60,000 nucleotides of DNA. It comes from Membranipora membranacea (taxonomy: Eukaryota > Bryozoa > Gymnolaemata > Cheilostomatida > Membraniporidae). The notes beneath the pieces are model-generated. The model was not told the DNA's origin, searched no databases, and saw only the letters and a list, made by a program, of their open reading frames with translations. The stretch's first letter is position 1. Each line of letters starts with the position of its first letter. Below, piece by piece: positions 48,809-59,987 of this stretch. The position numbers and the translations under genes were made by a program. The stretch lies in assembly GCA_914767715.1 (NCBI GenBank), contig OU612069.1:11903387-11963386 (forward strand), in the 5' to 3' direction.

Positions 48809-49772
48809 TTTCACTGGCTGGTGATTTTTCCAGACAAAACAAGCAGTATGTCTACTAACTAACTAACTTCTACTATACAGTGTTTGGGTTTGTATTCGGA
48901 AATACTTTTGCCCACTCAATCACAATTTCCCATAACTGACATGATCAAAGATCGTTCTCGCAGTTGTAGCCCTCTTGAGTACTGTGCAGATAATTGTGTC
49001 ACTTCATCATTTATTCATTGCCTATCACTTTTAAAGGTATTGGCACTACACGAAATTTTGCAGTAATCAGCAAATGGATGACATATGGCAACACTTGCAT
49101 ATAAGTGGCTATCCATGGCATCACAGGAATTTAACAAAATGTAATTATATGTTATATTATTGTTTATTTGTATGTGCCGTTATTGTAATGCCCTTATGAA
49201 ATATTATCTTGAATCAATTAGACTCATTAAAAGTGTTATCACGCTTTAAATTTTCAAAAGTTATCTCGGTCTTGCCTTATTAATTTACGTTTCTAGATAC
49301 TTTGATTATAAAAATATCAATATTGTAAATTTTCTTTAATCAAATAAACATATCGAATGGTTGTAAGACACACCAAACGCTTTATTAATACTAATTTTGG
49401 TCAGCACGGCTGACAGCTATCATAATCACTGTAGGGTAGATAGTGCTATAAAACAGGTCAATTTTGGATCGCAACAACTACGCACTCATATACTTCATCA
49501 CAGTAGGCACAATTCCATACCAAACATGTCAATATCTCTCAGAACTCAACGAAGCTAGAATAAGCTTGATCTTTCTGAATGACAACCAATACGTTGAGAA
49601 TCCGAAATTATCAGTTCAATGGAGTATGCTATTAATCATCCGAAAGAAGACAACTACTAAAAATAGTTACATCTACGAAATCTAACGAAGGCATGGAGTA
49701 TTTTCAGTTAGAAAGGGTGATGCTTTACTAATGCAAATTATCACTATCCCATCGCTCGAAATTATCATTCAC

Positions 49773-49870
49773 TTGGTTTTTCATTTAGACAAAATTCTTC
49801 CCAAATTGCTCACTCAGAATGTATGTAGTTCCATCAATGAGTGAGCGTGTCCAACACACTGACTGAGTGA
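49773..49870. repeat. Dispersed repeat, also at about 59645-59735
   Basis: Shared core: CAGAAT.TAT.TAGTTCCATCA, then ATG.GTGAGCG. No coding frame seen. Confidence 0.5.
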
Positions 49871-50069
49871 GCGATCTAATTGAAACTTGGGTGTTTCTAA
49901 TTGAAACCATGCCTTGTCTACCACACCGACATTAATCACGCATCTAGGATCTGATCTGATCCGAGCAGAGCATCTTCTCATACTGACAAGAAGCAGCGAA
50001 TTCGGTTTGGTTCTAGTCAACAAAAATGCGAGAAAACCGGCAAAGCAATTTGATGTACTAAATCCCTAC

Positions 50070-50186
50070 CATAACCATACGCTTAGTATGAGAAGGTCGT
50101 TTTCTTGCTGAGCTCTTAGCGCTTCTAGCAGCAGCACCAGGTCTCTTCACACCTCCTGTAGCTGACTTTTTTTGTCCTGACGGCAT
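50070..50186 (-). CDS. Array first exon (MPSGQKKSATGGVK...)
   Basis: ATG at 50186 with G at -3, 39 codons, start MPSGQKKSATGGVKRPGAAA, end SHTKRMVM at donor GTAGGG, phase 0. It is the array member furthest from the shared acceptor (about 27 kb of intron). Confidence 0.65.
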
Positions 50187-51073
50187 CTCGGACCGCGTCT
50201 ATCCCGTTCTATTACTAGATGCCAAAACAATTAGCTTAAAATCGGCTTACTTTATGGAATCTTGCCTAGGAAATGCTCAGGTGATAGAATAATGAACATG
50301 CAGACGATTACCAGAACTTATACCTTGCGCTTTTATTGATTGGTGAGGGATATTAAATCCTCCAGCTCATGTAGGTGGTTTCTTATCATGAGTAGGAAGA
50401 GGGGATTATTCCAATTAAAGGCCAGTAGTTTGAAATCCAATACTCTAAGAGAATGATGATGGTGATTTAAGCTGTAGTTGGGTTAAATACCAGAGAATTA
50501 TCACATCAATATTCATATCAGTTTACATAATGTTATGCCAATAGGGTTGGAATGCAACAAAACAAACTTATAGTCCCACTTATTACCACTCCCATTCCCC
50601 TTCACCATCTGTTGACATGATAACAAATAAAACTGTAACTACATTAAAAAAGCCTATTGAATCTATAACATAAACTCTTGACAAGGCAGAGCGCAAAAAT
50701 GAGATACAACTCAAACTTCTGCAAAGAAATGAATAATAGTAGAACTGATAAGTCGAAACATAGTTTTTAACAACATACACTCCTAGCCAAGAGGGCAAAA
50801 GTTTAGGGGGAAGGGGTATTCAGACTGAGCTAGCTGACGTCATCAGTTTGTAGCAGCAAATCTGCAGTGATCGAACTGGTTTTCCTACATTCAAGTCTAT
50901 ACGGCTTTCTTGATAAAACTATGACACGATTGACTGCGCTTTGTCAACTAAAGACTAATGGGATGCAGGAAAGGTATAGATAAACAATAAACAGCAATGG
51001 GGCAACAAAATACACCTAAGCATGAACCTAGTTCTATGAAATGATATCCACACAGAGCCTCATATTTACTCAC

Positions 51074-51123
51074 CTCCGTGTACAACTTTTAAGTTGATTA
51101 CGGCATACGAGAGTTTATAGCCA
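51074..51123 (-). CDS. Possible exon (GYKLSYAVINLKVVHG)
   Basis: 50 nt between acceptor CTGTTTCACATTCAG and donor GTGAGTAA, open only as phase 2 to 1. It would accept from 54489-54526. Unsupported beyond its splice sites. Confidence 0.25.
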
Positions 51124-51482
51124 CTGAATGTGAAACAGATTTACTTTTGTAGTCAACCTAATCTTTGAACAAGAAACGAAACTTGCTGAAAAAAAACACC
51201 AACTCCAAAAGATTGCAACTATTGACATGACTCTATTTTATTGACCTATGTTTTGGTGGCTGGAGACAGGGGTGTGAAATGATGTGTTTGGCCAGACGTT
51301 TGCTTTTTTATCCGAATGCAGCTAGCCTCAGTCTATTTCTAGCGATCCTCCAGCTATACCATACACATAAGAAGGCCTCAATGTTTTGACCATCAATCTA
51401 TCAATAACTACCGAGTAATCCATCGAAAATAAACCACATTTTTTCTTATTTCCGCGCTGTTCAGATACATTTTTGCTCTAAC

Positions 51483-51727
51483 CTTTGGTTTTCTGGCTGC
51501 AGGCTGACCGCTGTGTCTGATCCTCTTCCTGTATTCCTTCCTCTTGAGTTTTCTTTTCTTTCGCACGCTGTTATTTGATCCGCTTTGTCCCTCGTCCCCC
51601 AGGAGCGGAGGAGAGTGCCGGGGGGTTTTATACTGACCCGGATCTAGGGAGTAGAAGTTATCATCAGACTCTTCGTCACAAGAAGATAGAGGGCGGTAAT
51701 AACCGACAGCGTGTAATAACTCCTCAT
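51483..51727 (-). CDS. Upstream exon, acidic then basic
   Basis: 245 nt, acceptor ATATTATTTGTAG, donor GTTAGAG, phase 1 in and 0 out. It encodes EELLHAVGYYRPLSSCDEES, a Pro/Leu stretch, then RKKRKLKRKEYRKRIRHSGQ and PAARKPK. The basic end and phase 0 match the array first exons, so it can splice to 22716-22803. It has no ATG of its own, and 52255-52414 or 53094-53164 can precede it in frame. Confidence 0.65.
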
Positions 51728-52019
51728 CTACAAATAATATAGTCTACTTTTTGGAAAACTTTTAAATTAAATTGGTTTTTTTTCAAAGCATTGAACAGCA
51801 AGGTAAAATGGGTCCTCACCTACAAAAAACCAAGCGTTCAATTAGGTTAATCAATCAATCAACGAATCAGTTAGGTAGAAAAAGGAAAAATTGGTACTAC
51901 TCAAAGATATTTATTTATTTGTTTAAAGAGGTTTTCTAGAAAGTTTACAGATAACAGAGTAGTTAAAAAGTAACTTGTTGACCTCTATTTGTCTGCTAAC
52001 TGATGTTTCTTGGAGTTAC

Positions 52020-52053
52020 CTGCCCCTTCCCAGACTAAAAGTTTTCTTTGCAT
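52020..52053 (-). CDS. Weak candidate first exon (MQRKLLVWEGA)
   Basis: ATG at 52053, 11 codons, donor GTAACT in phase 1; joins in frame to 51483-51727. Short and with a mediocre donor. Confidence 0.3.
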
Positions 52054-52254
52054 TGCCAGTTCGTTATTTCCACGCAGAAATGTTGTTTTAAAGGCCTATA
52101 ACATCAGTATTTTTTGAAGAGATACCACTGCTCAACACGCATGTTTTCAGCTAGAACCCATAAGTCAAGCGAGTTTCGAAGCCCGATTAAGTACTACCTG
52201 CTCTTTGATTGCCCGAGCCGCATAAAGCCACCACTGATATTGTTGGAAGCTTAC

Positions 52255-52414
52255 CTATCATTCTTTCGCTGACAAAGCATCGGTTCTGTACATCGATAAT
52301 CCATCTGTCTTTCTCAGACTCCATCTTTTCTTTGCACTTCCTGTTATCTAAGGCGCGACAGAAGTTGCGTCTCCCCATGCCATTCACTCCACCGGAGGTC
52401 CTCCGTGGTCCCAT
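52255..52414 (-). CDS. First exon of the upstream route (MGPRRTSGGVNG...)
   Basis: ATG at 52414, 53 codons beginning MGPRRTSGGVNGMGRRNFCR, then a charged part (EKMESEKDRW) and FVSERMI at donor GTAAGC, phase 1. Joined to 51483-51727 it reads SERMIDEELLHAVGYY in one open frame. Confidence 0.6.
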
Positions 52415-53093
52415 CTTTGGCGCTTATTTCTACCACTGCTGCTTTCAGGAAAATATATCATAGTCTGACTGTATGACACATACCCTGCTCTAGTCTGAGT
52501 CCTCAGACTTTTCCCCCGGCCTCACCCTTCCGTGTTCCCAAAGGTTGTGAAACAGTAAACCTAGACATAGTTCTTAAATTTGAAAATCAAACCATACCCT
52601 CTCCCTCTGTCCTAAAGTTTTTTTGGGTTGACATGGAGCACTGTTTTGGTGTCTTATAACTTCGAATTATGTTAGTTGCATTTCTTGATGGCAACTTCAA
52701 AATTGCTCTGCTGCCTATCGGCTAAGATCAAAGTGTCATTGCCCTTAGCTAATTAGTTACAGTTTTTTGTAGCAGATATGCTGTAAACAAAACATTAACA
52801 GTAGCTAGCGGCTTAAAGTTCAGATGTTGTGAGTTGGGCTTTGCTGGAGGGTCTCAGTCATAAAAGTCTTGTATCCTCTTTTGTTATAGCACACATCTAA
52901 ATCAAGTTAGGTTGCTATCGGACCAACAATATGCTTCACGTACCAACATTAGAGGCAATGAAAGGCTATTTCTTCAAGCTTGTACTCAAAATGAATGTGA
53001 TACATCTGACCATTTACACCTATTTTACAGCAGACCAATTAAAAAAACAAAATAAAGAAATTGAGAAGGATAGTCAAATCAGACCAGACTCAC
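52415..53093. other. Intron or promoter DNA, nothing recognised
   Basis: No open frame with splice sites. It would contain the promoter of the 52414 first exon. Confidence 0.4.
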
Positions 53094-53164
53094 CGCTAAC
53101 AAGATGATGATGATATTGACCAGACAGGCGATAGACGCTCTCTAAGGTCCATGTTGTCGAATAC
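53094..53164 (-). CDS. Upstream exon (YSTTWTLESVYRLSGQYHHH)
   Basis: 71 nt, good acceptor (TCTTTCACCCCTAG), strong donor GTGAGT, only one of three frames open (phase 2 in, 1 out). It joins in frame to 51483-51727 (HHHLVSDEELLHAV). With 54489-54526 it forms an alternative start of gene 1. Confidence 0.5.
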
Positions 53165-53884
53165 CTAGGGGTGAAAGATTTCTTTGAAGACTAGAGAGTG
53201 CACTCTTACTATTTTTAATTACTGAACACATTTCAATCTTAGGTCTTTCTTTCTAAGGGGTGTATTAAAAATTCTAGTTTGGGCATCATTCTGGGGATGA
53301 AGAGTGAAATCTGGGGCTATATGAGGTTGAGATCAGATACTTAAATAAATTGTTCTATTCAATTTTTAGTTTCGAAACATGTAATTTACATATTAAAAGC
53401 ACAGGCACCACAAGGGAAATCGCTAAGGGGGTCACAGCTAATACAATAACACCCCTGTACTTCTTTCACCTACTCTATTCCCTAAGTGATAAGCCTTTAT
53501 ATCAAAAATACACAATTCATCAACGAAAATAAATAAACCACAATACAAAATATTTGTACACACTTTTGGTACAGCTATTCCATTCATGAAAAGTGAATAG
53601 AATATTTATGGCTACGTATTTACACATAAAGCTCATGAGGGTTCAGCTGCTCGATGCTAAATCACCCCTCAATGTATAATGATGTAATTGTAGGGCCGAC
53701 TATGTATGTATAATAATAAATTAGTTTCATACAAAAGCATGAGATGAGAATATATTCCATTTCTTACTCGGAATCGAATTGCGCATGAAGCCTTAACTGT
53801 TGTTTCCATAAAACGCTTCTCAGTGTCTATGATGTCATTAAATATGAGTGCAACTAAGAATATTAATTAAATAGTCTTTAGATA

Positions 53885-54030
53885 TGATTGCTCACAGTTC
53901 ACTAAAGCAAAACTAGAACCGATTCGACATCTAGTAGTTGGTAGTTGTGTCCACTTGGCCTGTTGAATGAATGTGACTCGGTGAATTTCATTTTGATATC
54001 CAACTTACCGTAATTGACCTTTCATGTTCA
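53885..54030. repeat. Duplicate of part of the last gene 2 intron
   Basis: Matches about 55197-55345 (shared: TTGTGT.CACTTGGCCTGTTG and AATGAATGT.ACTC). The 55.2-kb copy is in the gene 2 intron between 55159 and 55632; this copy is downstream of the gene. Confidence 0.6.
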
Positions 54031-54488
54031 GGATATAGTATACAGGTTCACAAAGCAATTTGAGAGATCAGAATACTTGACTATGAGTTTCGGACACAAA
54101 CAACAGATCGGAATGAGTTTGAACCGAGTTTTTCTATGAAAATATTGAATAGTAAAGAATAATTATAAATGTCAATAATTTGAACTCAAAGAATCTTACA
54201 CAAATCTTCATATTCGATATGATATAATCATTTGAGCTTGGTCGCTCTTCAGAATGTAGGTAAATTGAAAAAAAATCCTCAAATCAATCTCTGTAATCTT
54301 TAAAATGTAAATCTATAAACTTTACATAAAATATTTTCTTTATTTGTTTTTCCAGTATAAAAAAATACATCATTAACATCGAGCAGGTTTTGAAACCAAA
54401 ATTCATCTGATACGTTAAAAAACTGAGATTGAATTTAAAAGTTTCCTCTGAGTCCTGTAAAAAAGAGAGTAGCTGGCATCAAACAAAC

Positions 54489-54526
54489 CAACTCTGTGCC
54501 TGGTTCCTATAGGCCTCCTGCGACAT
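54489..54526 (-). CDS. Possible first exon (MSQEAYRNQAQSW)
   Basis: ATG at 54526, 12 codons plus two bases, donor GTTTGT in phase 2, matching 53094-53164 (QAQSWYSTTWTLES). The frame is open upstream to about 54676 without another ATG and reaches into the hairpin at 54666-54745. It lies only about 450 bp from the gene 2 stop codon, so the two genes would be head to tail. Confidence 0.4.
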
Positions 54527-54665
54527 AGGATGTCTTGTGTAGGGCGATGGTGGTATACCCACACTTTTAACGGAAAACAGATGGAGATCTTTGTATTCTT
54601 CCGATCTATTTGATATGGCAATCGCGCCGGTGTATGTTCTCTTATTATCATGAATGCCAAGCAAT

Positions 54666-54745
54666 GCAGAGGTAAGCTGATTACCCTATAGCCCTATAGC
54701 AGAAATGAACTGATCAGGGCTATAGGGTAATCAGCTTACCTCTGC
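54666..54745. repeat. Perfect 30-bp inverted repeat (hairpin, 20-nt loop)
   Basis: Arms 54666-54695 and 54716-54745 are exact reverse complements (left arm begins GCAGAGGTAAGCTGATTACC), separated by 20 bases. It could be a small palindromic transposon or a small-RNA precursor hairpin. It lies between gene 2 and the upstream start of gene 1. Confidence 0.85.
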
Positions 54746-54976
54746 TATCTTTGCGCCGTAGAGTTTGGATTATTTCAAATGTGCTTGAGTTCCCAAACTG
54801 AAAAGTCTACCAACCCTCATTGGGAAAAAAACCAAGTTTCTATGGGCAAAATGAAGGTAGGTGAAGTGGGCTAGTTTGTGGCACTGTCGCTACAGTGCAG
54901 AGAGACTAGTATCTCAGAGTTGCTATTGCAAGCAGTGTAGTCCTGATCTTAGAACAGATCAAATTTTTTCAAGATA

Positions 54977-57900
54977 TTACACAACAGCGACTTTTTCCAG
55001 TTCTGTATCTGTTTCCGAGTATGAAGTTTCCAGTATCAGGTCAGTTTTCCTGAGGTGTGTTATAGTTGGTGTATCAGAAGAGTCTGTCCTGTCTCTATCA
55101 GCTTGCTGAGCGACGCTTTGCTGTTCTCTGTGAAGAACGTACTGACAGAAACACATTCCCTAAAACATACAAGCTGGCAAGTTAGGCCAGTCCCTTAAAC
55201 TATGATTACTCACAGCTCACCAAAGTAGAATAATAACCAATGTAGCATCCCATGTGTAAGAACTTGTAGTTGTGTTCACTTGGCCTGTTGAATGAATGTT
55301 ACTCTTTAATGCCATTTTGTTATTTAACTTAGCTCAAGTGACCTCTTTTTCAGCTAAAGCACCACATCAAGTACTATTCAGTCAGTGTGGACTAGCAGAT
55401 TGCTGTTCAGATCTGAGATACAACATCTTGGCTCTCAGTCTCAGAGAGCTCAAATGTAATCGATACTTGCAGCCTTTATATCACATTGTATTTTTATTAT
55501 TATTTTTGGAGAAAAGACATCCCAAAGACCACAGAATTAGCAAGGATTATTTCGCTGAGTGTTTTACCAATTTGAACAAAATTAACTTTTCCTGGACAAA
55601 GAAGTCACTTCTATCTCCTAACTAGGCTTACTTTGTTTCGATGTAATCTTGCTGCTGTATGAGGTAGTCTTTCTTTGGTCAGAGCTTCAAAATAATCCCA
55701 CTCGAATTTTTTCGTCAATGTGTTCACACGCTTCTGAAACAGAAGACAGAGACATGATTATTGCATGCTTACAGATGACCATTTGGCGATATGATATCAT
55801 ATCTTACCAACGTCTTTTACCAAAATCATCCAACATGGCAAGTAATCAACTTATAGATTGAACCTGAAAAGACTGCCAACTGATAATGACATGGTATTTA
55901 TGTGTGAGTCAGTAAGTGTCTGTTGTTTGCTCCGGTAGTCAATGGGCCAGTGCTAATAGTAGAAGAGTTTGGTTCAAGGTATCTGTCAAGGCCAAAAACT
56001 TAGTCTAGTAAAGCTTTTTCAAAAGGCAATTTGACAATTTTAAACTTTTCATACCATGACTTTATCAAGCTTCAGAGTAGATTTGTTGCTCACTAGAATC
56101 CCTTTTTCTCCCCCATTTCTCCTGCTTGATAGCTTCACATTGTCGTATACAAACTGGTATAGGTTTTGCTGTTTAAAAAGCGCAAACAACAAAGTGATGA
56201 CAATGGGCCCAGTTCTGAGGGTAGGCAAAATTTGACATTGATTGAGTGATGATAAGAAGTTATCCTGACACGGACAATAAGGAGATAACTCCTAATATTT
56301 ACAACCAGAAATGCAACATATTGGGTGACTGGGTCAGGTAACTTCAAACAACATTAATACACATACATTTTGTTAGACATAAGGGTCCAGGGGCAATGTC
56401 TCAACGGGATAAGATGGGCTGGATAAGAGCGCCAGACTATGGGAAGCAAATAACAGTTACAGCAAAGATTTTTTTGTATTATAGTATATTGAAATACCTG
56501 ACATCGTCCAAAGTTAAAATATATGAAGTAAAGTTTAAGTTTCCCAGAACAGCTCCAAAATCCCCTGATTACATGAAGCACTAGGTTTGTCTCCCTGAAT
56601 CTCTTATTGAATTCTTCAATCTTTAGTCTGTACTTCAGATATTTCTGTAAAATGGAAAGTGTTCATGATAGTCTAGTAGTTGTCAAGTCCGGTTTATGAC
56701 AGAACAGAGGGTGGGCTGCCCCCCCCCCCTAAAGAGGGACACAAGTTCCCGGAGTCCTCGTACTGAGAGTGTGATACATCCTAGTAAATTAGAATGCATC
56801 CTAGAGGTGAGGCCATGGTAGACATACTAATCATAAGTGTGCAGCGAGCTGCCAGAAACTGAAACAGGCACTAATCAGCCATTGGCAGTGACACTTTGGT
56901 CTTAGCCAATAGGCCGAGAATAGTTCTCATGTCTGTTGCACGGATAGTGGATGGTTTGTCTTAGAGGAGAGCTGTTAGCGGCCTTCATCTCATGAACCAG
57001 TATTCAGGATAGTGCTTAGTGCCTGAATTTAGTGATGTTAGACTAAATCTCCCTGGGGTTAGTGTTGTTCTGACTAAGTCAACTGTAGTGACAACTCTAT
57101 TCTCTGAATTGGGTAAAGGTGCATTGAGAGAACACGCCACCTCAATTGAGATATCAGAGTATGCTACAGTAGCACATAATCCCAAAAGGGTTTGTAAATG
57201 AAAGTCCCACAATGCAACTTTTATCCTAAATGCCCAACAAGGGTTTGTCATTCTCACATAATAGGCAAAAGCGCGACCTGTAACCTTGTAATAAAATTGA
57301 TTATTGATAATCAATGTAAAATCCCATACCAGTTGAGAGCTACTGCGTATGGAATGTTACACTGATTATCGATAATCAATTTTACTACAGTGGAACAGGT
57401 CGCGGTTTTGCCTATTATCATAGACCTGATATCACTGGGAATTCCAGACAATTGCATTGTGGATACTAATCAAAATTCCCCTCAAAAGCCGTTTGATCCA
57501 TTGAATTAGTTACATGGGTTTGTTAAGGTTGGGAAATTCAGGCTTAATTCAAATCACCACGCAGCTCTCTGTTTTTTGGAAACCACAAAGAATGGTGTCT
57601 ATAGGGGAGTCATAGGATGAACATGCCTGCCCTAGGGGATAACTATCGGAGTTGAGCTGCCACCACAACATGTGTCAGTCAATGAGAGAGTTTTCCGAGT
57701 GCGTGAGTCTTACATGTCATTTTCTAGTTTGATGACAATTAACTATAAGAAAGTGGAAGAATAGGATCTAGGGCCTTACCCCTGGGGAGTTGTTCTGACT
57801 GTCTCCTCAGAGACTGATTGACTACTTACATAATTTGCCAGATGTATTACTATAGCCAGCATGATGAGGGCGGCTGCACCGGGCATTACAAACACCAGTG

Positions 57901-59987
57901 AGATAAAACTCCAGAATGTGGGACCTGCTATGCTGTTGGCTCCTGTCTTGTAATGTAGCAAGCCACCGACCACCAGGAACCAGAAGCAGAAACTGACAAA
58001 GCTTACTATCTATAGAATTAGAAAATCTTAATAAGCACAGTAAAATACCAGTAAGAGCTATTATATTGATTTTATCCTCTCTGGAGTCATTTGATGTTCA
58101 CTGAAATTAAAATTTCATTTATTCTTTCATTTAAAAGTGAGAGAGACAATTTGATTTGAAGAGACTTGCCAGAAACAGAGACTGATAAAGCTTACTATCT
58201 AATGCTTAGAAAATGCTTAATAATCACACCAAAAGACAGGCAAGAGTTGATGACAATGACAGCACCCTAACTAAGGTATGTGACGCTTAATAGAGCTAAA
58301 ACTTTAGGATTTAAAAAAAATCTTCATTTCCAAAAGTGGGAGGGGTGATGAAATACAGACAAACTCACCAAAACACCTGATAGGTAGAAGCATGTTATAG
58401 AACAATCGACTGTCTTGTGGAAGAATGTCACATTGGCAGCTTCACTCAGGGATTTAAGTATCTCTCTAAACTCTGTTTCTGTCATCTGTGGGTGAAGTAA
58501 ACAAAAGTTCAAGATTTTACATAATGATAATGGCGTCTATTTAGATGATAAAGGCACCGGGATGAGTGCTATGAAGAAGTTGCATAGTGACGACTAGGTT
58601 TACAGGTCATTAGTGCCACTCTTCAACCACTGACAGCCTTAACCCAGCGTGAAGCATATCGCTACAAGGCTGGTGCTGCAGTGGTTGGTGACAGCATCCT
58701 CTTGTAATGAGCTATACCATACAGGAGGGTTCTTTTATTTGCATGCACAAAATTGTTGTGCATACATGATTTTACATAATATCAACATGATTAACAATAA
58801 GTTGTTTGGAGCAGCCTAGGCCTAGTTGCAGGCAGTGTTGGTGTCACAAGTTAAATTAAATCTGCTGCTAGGTATTGGGGATACAAGCCTTACCCAATGA
58901 AATCACAACGACAGCTATTTAGGTCTTATATGAAATCTATGCAATAAAATGGGTTAAAATTGCAAGACTGTCTCTCTGTCCGTAGACAAAAGAAATGGAG
59001 CCGTCTTAAGGGCGCGGCCGCCATATTCATGGCCAAGTCACTCTCAGTTTGCAGGCAGGTCTGAGTGGGGCATCAATTTAGCCCAGTAGTCGGTGGTCTG
59101 CAGCGGGATTAGAACCCAACTACTCCTATCTAATACCAATCTAATACTATGGGTTAATAGTATTTCAAGAACAGGGCAACCTGGAATTCCCGAATAGGTA
59201 CCAGACGCAGTTGACCAGTCAGATTGCTTCGAATTTTGAAACTAAATTTTGCAGAGATTATCTCACTTCTCAGCTGGGCATGTGCAGAATGATGATTGGG
59301 AATTTCAAAACATTGCATTGTGGGATACTATATTTAGAATAAAAGCTCTCACCTGAAGTCCTCTAGATGTGAGAGATGGTGGAACTTTGTATCCTGGGTT
59401 TCGTCTCAGACATAGAGTATCCCAAGGGCTACCATACTTATGAAATAATCCTGACTCAACGTTGTAAGACTCAAACTTCGAGTAGTCATACGCTGTGACT
59501 TTCTTTATAACAGTTCCATTTGGATAAACTTAAAAGTAAAGAAAGTGTTAGCGAGTTAATTGGGCACATTTTGGGGTCTTTCGATTAGAATGAATGATGA
59601 TTTTTAAAGCAAATATCAGAAAGACTTTGCTAAAAATCATCGTCTGGTCTTTCGATTGGACAGAATCGTTCCCAAGTTGTTTGCCCAGAATATATATAGT
59701 TCCATCAATGTGTGAGCGATTTTGGAACGAGATCCTAGGAGGTAGGGATAGGGAGAGATAGAGTTTATTAGAGTCTCTGAAAAGAGAAATATTGTGTTTT
59801 GACAGAGCTAAATATGAGTCAATGTAAAATTGCTGATGTTACATCTCTCACTCAGCCAGGAGAGAGGAGAAAGACCACCTTGGATATTCCTCAGATGATG
59901 ATTAGTAATGAAGATGAAGATTTCTTTTGCTTTGACCAATGATCGCAAACTTCCCTTCCCGTCATCTTCAAACAAGAACTCAGCCAT
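54977..59987 (-). CDS. Gene 2: two-pass membrane protein, family not recognised
   Basis: Minus-strand exons: 59879-59987 (possible first exon, ATG at 59987, starts MAEFLFEDDGKG, weakest part), 59353-59528, 58369-58485, 57830-58009, 56498-56644, 56055-56168, 55632-55733 and 54977-55159 with stop TAA at 54977-54979. All have GT-AG borders and compatible phases (1 into 59353-59528, then 0 throughout). The protein is about 375 residues: a segment starting YPNGTVIKKV, a helix-like segment ending in a membrane span that crosses the exon border (ITCFYLSGVL into IVSFVSFCFWFLVV), a short loop, a second span (FWSFISLVFVMPGAAALIML), then a basic cytoplasmic tail (KYLKYRLKIEEFNKRF, later KRVNTLTKKFEWDYFEAL) and an acidic Ser/Thr-rich end (ETSYSETDTELEKVAVV). 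It is paralogous to the exons at 329-3534, with the same exon lengths apart from one codon. No signal peptide is visible. I do not recognise the family. Confidence 0.8.
57205..57465. mobile_element. MITE family A copy interrupted by another MITE
   Basis: Outer ends TCCCACAATGCAAC and GAATTCCAGACAATTGCATT are family A. A separate element at 57258-57418 fills its middle. It lies in the gene 2 intron between exons 56498-56644 and 57830-58009. Confidence 0.65.
57258..57418. mobile_element. Nested MITE, 24-bp terminal inverted repeats
   Basis: Ends ATAATAGGCAAAAGCGCGAC and GTCGCGGTTTTGCCTATTAT are inverted over 24 bp with one mismatch. A second inverted pair around TGATTATTGATAATCAA lies inside. 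161 bp in total, inserted into a family A element. Confidence 0.75.
58930..59130 (-). mobile_element. Second SINE-like family, copy in gene 2 intron
   Basis: On the minus strand it begins with a box-B-like segment (GTTGGGTTCTAATCCCGC) and continues with GACTACTGGGCTAAATTGAT and a body shared with 33725-33880. Inserted between gene 2 exons 58369-58485 and 59353-59528. Confidence 0.5.
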
